Shown: positions 60,725-64,000 of the stretch, in pieces
How the letters are laid out: every line of letters starts with the position of its first letter
How positions within the stretch are numbered: position 1 is the stretch's first letter
Assembly (NCBI GenBank): GCA_947247005.1
Contig: OX365949.1
Span: forward strand, 19,967,130 to 20,031,129
Length of the DNA stretch: 64,000 nucleotides
Origin: Spisula solida
Lineage: Eukaryota; Mollusca; Bivalvia; Venerida; Mactridae
Reading direction: 5' to 3'
Program-made: the position numbers and the translations under genes
The notes under the pieces: generated by a model
What the model was told of the DNA's origin: nothing
Databases searched by the model: none
Seen by the model: the letters and a program-made list of their open reading frames with translations, nothing else

Positions 60725-61609
60725 ATATACTTAGTACATCTAGAAACGCAACGGTTTTTCCCCATTTTTTTCTTACTTGCATTATACATGTATATTTGAA
60801 TTTTGTGTAGTAATATTGTATAATCTTGTAGAAACTTGGCCATCATCCAACTTTTATCGATCGTGTAACGTAAATCCCGTGCACCGATATAATCACAAAA
60901 AGCATGATTTCCACGTGCACCAATTACGCATGATAAATCTTGGTATAAATTGAATCGAAATTTTTGTAAAGTTTGCTATTAAAAAGAAAATCACAAAAGA
61001 AATGGCATATGTTCAGGAATAAAAATGCCATGATTGTCCGAATATGAGCAAAATCAGGCCACCCGGATGCTTATGGCAGAGATATTTAACAGGAATTTGC
61101 ACGACGGTTAAATTGTCATACACCGAACATTTCTCATCTAGAGACACGCTACCAACACACTGGCACCATTTGCGACAGCCTAAGTTCAGGTCATGCATGC
61201 GTAACAAGCCTCCCACAGGATGAATAAGACAGCGTGAAACAGCTCCAGATCAGGCTCACAGCTGCTGCCGACAGTGTTCAACAACTTGTTGCTCATAATG
61301 AATAAGTAATCAATCAATATTTGGTCAATACTTTACATATTGACATAAAAAATAGCTAATTTATAAAAAAAAAATCGTTATTTTTCGCCCGCACTATATT
61401 TATGTTCCGTTATTTTTCGGCCGCACTATACACCAAAACACTGCTCTGCACCTAAATGTAGCTCTATGTGATAAAATGTTACAGATGTATTGATAATGGA
61501 ATAAAACTGCATCAAGTAAAATTAATGTAGTTTGATTGTCCATCATCAGATTGAACAAATATTGACAGTAGAATCCAGTGTTGCGTTTCTAGATGTACTC
61601 AGTATATAT
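60725..61609. mobile_element. 885-bp inverted-repeat element nested in the 4-kb element
   Basis: TTAGTACATCTAGAAACGCAAC at about 60731-60752 is matched by an inverted copy at about 61580-61601 with one difference. The interior is AT-rich, with no recognisable gene. Confidence 0.65.
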
Positions 61610-62659
61610 TTGATAGAGTTGCCTATTCATGTGGAGGTCATGGCGTCATGATAGTGATAAAGTATGCAACGTATCAAAGATACATGTCTTAGAGGTTAAA
61701 ATTGTGTACATAAACTGTAAACTTTTGTATTTCTAAGTACATTAGTCCAAATGGGGCATAACATTCAACAACATGCTTGATAGAGTGCAGATGTTGTGGT
61801 CAAGACGGTTGACAAGTATGCAAAGTATCACAGCAATATGAACATGCACTTACATTTAATAGGTTAATACCTTGAACGTAAACTTACAAATTTGCACGAA
61901 GTTGAAAAAAGGGACATATTTTCCGATAAATACTTCATAGAGTTATCTACTCCTACGTACGTGTTGGGGTCATCCCATTATTCTTCCAATAGTGAAGCTA
62001 CATATTAAATTCGCACTGCAGTGCATCAATGAAAAATTCAATGTTGGTCAGTATCCACTTTAAAAGATAAATCATGTTGATCTCTATCCTCAATCATGTT
62101 GGTTTTTATCCATTTTTCACACATGGGTTACTTTAAATAGTTATCACGTAGAAACGACAAATGTAAATAACTTACTCTAAACTAAGTCTGATAGTGAAAT
62201 GAATGAGCTGTATAAACAAAAGATCTTAACCCAAAATAAACAACAATATATATGTTTTATAGACTGTCAAATAAATCCAACACAGATTTTTCTAACTTTT
62301 TATCGTATTGTGTATCACATTCACAAACATACGGATAAATAGTTTTAGTTTCATGGAAGGAATGTACAAGTTTATCTTCATACAGCATCAGAAGGTGGTT
62401 AAACCCGTAGATTTTGAAGAATTGGCCGAAAATGCGATGAATATGTAAACATACATCCGCCTTTTTTCAATCATGTTGGGAATATCCAATCATGTTGTTT
62501 TATCAGGGTAACAAGGGTGAGCCTAGTGAACGGAATGTGTTGAAAACTTGAAGTGGCGCGTCGTTCATGTCAGACTTATATAGGCGGGCATATGGGGGTT
62601 TAACAAGTGGTTTTATGGTCCAACCACTACATGAACTTCAGCTTGCATCTTTTAAACAG

Positions 62660-63480
62660 TCAGCACAATAACGGCTCAGTTCCCGTTTTCGAATCAACTG
62701 GAGCATCAGCATGAATCTTCATAGTTCCTTGGATATGTTGAACTGGTTGTTTCTGCTTCAGTATCTCGGTTTCTTCTTCTATATCGTCTTCACTGTATTT
62801 CACATATTTCACTTTATTGTCACCGTCCTCTCGTTTTACCCATTCGTAAAATTCTGACGCATTTTGAATAAGTCATTTGTGTTGTTTAACAGCCATACCT
62901 GCCGATCGTTTGACACAAGTACCGATCCCGTCGCATGGCCCTTTTCCGTGCCCGCATTCCAGATAGTTCAATCTGACGTATACATGTACTCCAAAATTAG
63001 ATTCATGTTCACAAACTATTTGGAACACCGTCTTATTCCTGTATTGACTGGTTGGTGAGTCCGTTAAGCAGTGTACGCGACGAAGGTTTGGATTGTCTAA
63101 CTTGATTAACGGTTTGTTTTCATTGAGAATTGTATACACACTTGTCGTATTGTGACTTAATGGGTCAGACAGTGCAACGTAACTTTGGACAATTTTAGTA
63201 TGACCCACATGAAAATACACAACCATCGTCTGTAATAATATTATTTGGACATTCCAGTATTAATGCGCTTTGTATCTCTTTTACAGATCAGCAACCATAA
63301 TTTTCAGCGATGTCCATATATAGCAAAACTTCATTTGCAGGCAATATTTCTCTCAACCTCCTAAACTCTCTATATATTGGTCCTATTCTCTTTCTAAATG
63401 CTTTCTAAATTTATCCAATTCTTCAACCGCTATATTTATAAAATAGCCCTTCGATAGAGCTATTTCCACTTTCTGCCATC
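62660..63480 (-). pseudogene. Decayed gene of an uncharacterised repeated family (GHGKGPCDGIG motif)
   Basis: Read on the minus strand: a degraded N-terminal part to 63300 (ILPANEVLLYMDIAENY), a stop and frameshift near 63230-63290, then a 117-codon open stretch (63226-62873). That stretch contains TDSPTSQYRNK and ECGHGKGPCDGIG. A TGA follows, and similarity continues in the same frame to about 62660 (ASEFYEWVKRED). I recall this motif set from many multi-copy uncharacterised invertebrate proteins. The spaced Asp-bearing motifs suggest an RNase H-like (transposase-type) fold, but that is inference. Non-functional as it stands. Confidence 0.65.
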
Positions 63481-63790
63481 TATACTTGTCACCATCTGAA
63501 ATCTACTACCTCTGTTTTACTTAATATCATTGTGTATGCATTTTTCCAACAGTGTCAAACTCCTTGACGAAAACGTCAGAATTACTAATACATTTTATTC
63601 GCTCTTATAATGAATTTTAGCGCAAAATGCTGGTGATATGTACAAATAGACATGGATTTGGTTTAAATGAGATTGTGTCTATTCATAATTCTAGTTTACA
63701 AGTCTCGCGAAATTAATTTCAAACCTCCTGCTTGCACAAGGACACATTAAACACTCCATTATCCGATAATAATATCATATTTTGGTTTCG

Positions 63791-64000
63791 TTATGCACCA
63801 GTCAATTGAAACCAAGGCCCCCAACCCCGTGGAAGGGCGGGTGATAGCGGGGGAACAGTCTCGTGTTTGTACCTTTTCGAAGCCCCCGCACTGCGGGTGA
63901 GTGTGGGGTTTTTGTTTCGCGCCAAAATAGCGGGAGAAAAAAAGCCGTGATGCATAAGGCGGGGCAATTTACTGGGATTTTTTACCATATGTAATGGCAT
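63791..64000. other. GC-richer segment at window edge
   Basis: A locally GC-rich stretch with runs such as GCCCCCGCACTGCGGG and AGCGGGGGAA interrupts the AT-rich background. It may be the edge of an element cut by the window. The open minus frame has no recognisable protein character. Confidence 0.3.

Larger units (their letters stand above)
58536..62523. mobile_element. 4.0-kb element with ~62-bp near-perfect TIRs, TA flanks
   Basis: The left end (58536-58599) and inverted right end (62462-62523) match at all but about two or three positions: CTCACCCTTGTTACCCTG, then two CAACATGATTG motifs. Both sides are flanked by TA. Further CAACATGATTG / GGATAAAAACCAACAT motifs occur subterminally at about 58970-59035 and, inverted, at about 62040-62120. 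No transposase-like frame is seen inside. The interior carries a tandem array and a nested inverted repeat. Confidence 0.85.

Overview
The window looks like nuclear DNA of a marine mollusc, most likely a bivalve. It is AT-rich, has large intron-bearing genes with GT/AG junctions, and is dense in mobile-element debris of the kind common in bivalve genomes. No bacterial operon, ribosome-binding site, CRISPR array, rRNA or intact tRNA gene was seen. The species assignment is inference.

Three host genes can be supported, all on the minus strand. (1) An eight-exon gene with coding exons between 14803 and 4927 encodes about 354 residues: a Pro/Gly-rich N-terminus, one RRM of the hnRNP C/RALY type, then a CCHC and a C2H2 zinc finger resembling BCL11-type fingers. 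Its 5' end may lie near 18.4 kb. (2) A three-exon MFS transporter of the MFSD4/NaGLT1 type (32180-26733, 554 residues). (3) A class A GPCR with a single coding exon (41775-40558, 405 residues). All splice models were joined by hand and every coding phase closes.

The rest is mostly mobile and repeated DNA. 0-18.4 kb: a 41-bp tandem array, gene 1 with MITEs, two tRNA-derived SINE heads and an intronic ~180-bp tandem array, then a pogo/Tigger-like element. 18.4-26.3 kb: a 2.57-kb TIR element, an 842-bp inverted-repeat element, a decayed LINE and palindromic MITEs. 26.7-32.2 kb: gene 2, with a hammerhead-like motif in an intron. 32.6-37.8 kb: a broken Ty3/gypsy-type LTR retrotransposon without integrase. 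38.3-39.0 kb: a 15-copy 48-bp satellite. 40.5-41.8 kb: gene 3. 43.7-46.0 kb: a second copy of the 2.57-kb element. 47-55 kb: interspersed repeats and a ~147-bp tandem array. 55.7-57.7 kb: a 2-kb foldback element. 58.5-62.5 kb: a 4-kb element with near-perfect 62-bp TIRs. 62.7-63.5 kb: a decayed gene of an uncharacterised repeated family.

The genes show no sign of a shared pathway. The items most worth a second look are the RRM plus zinc-finger architecture, the foldback element with 42-bp subrepeats, the two-copy element with 6-bp target duplications, the 4-kb TIR element, and the hammerhead-like motif.
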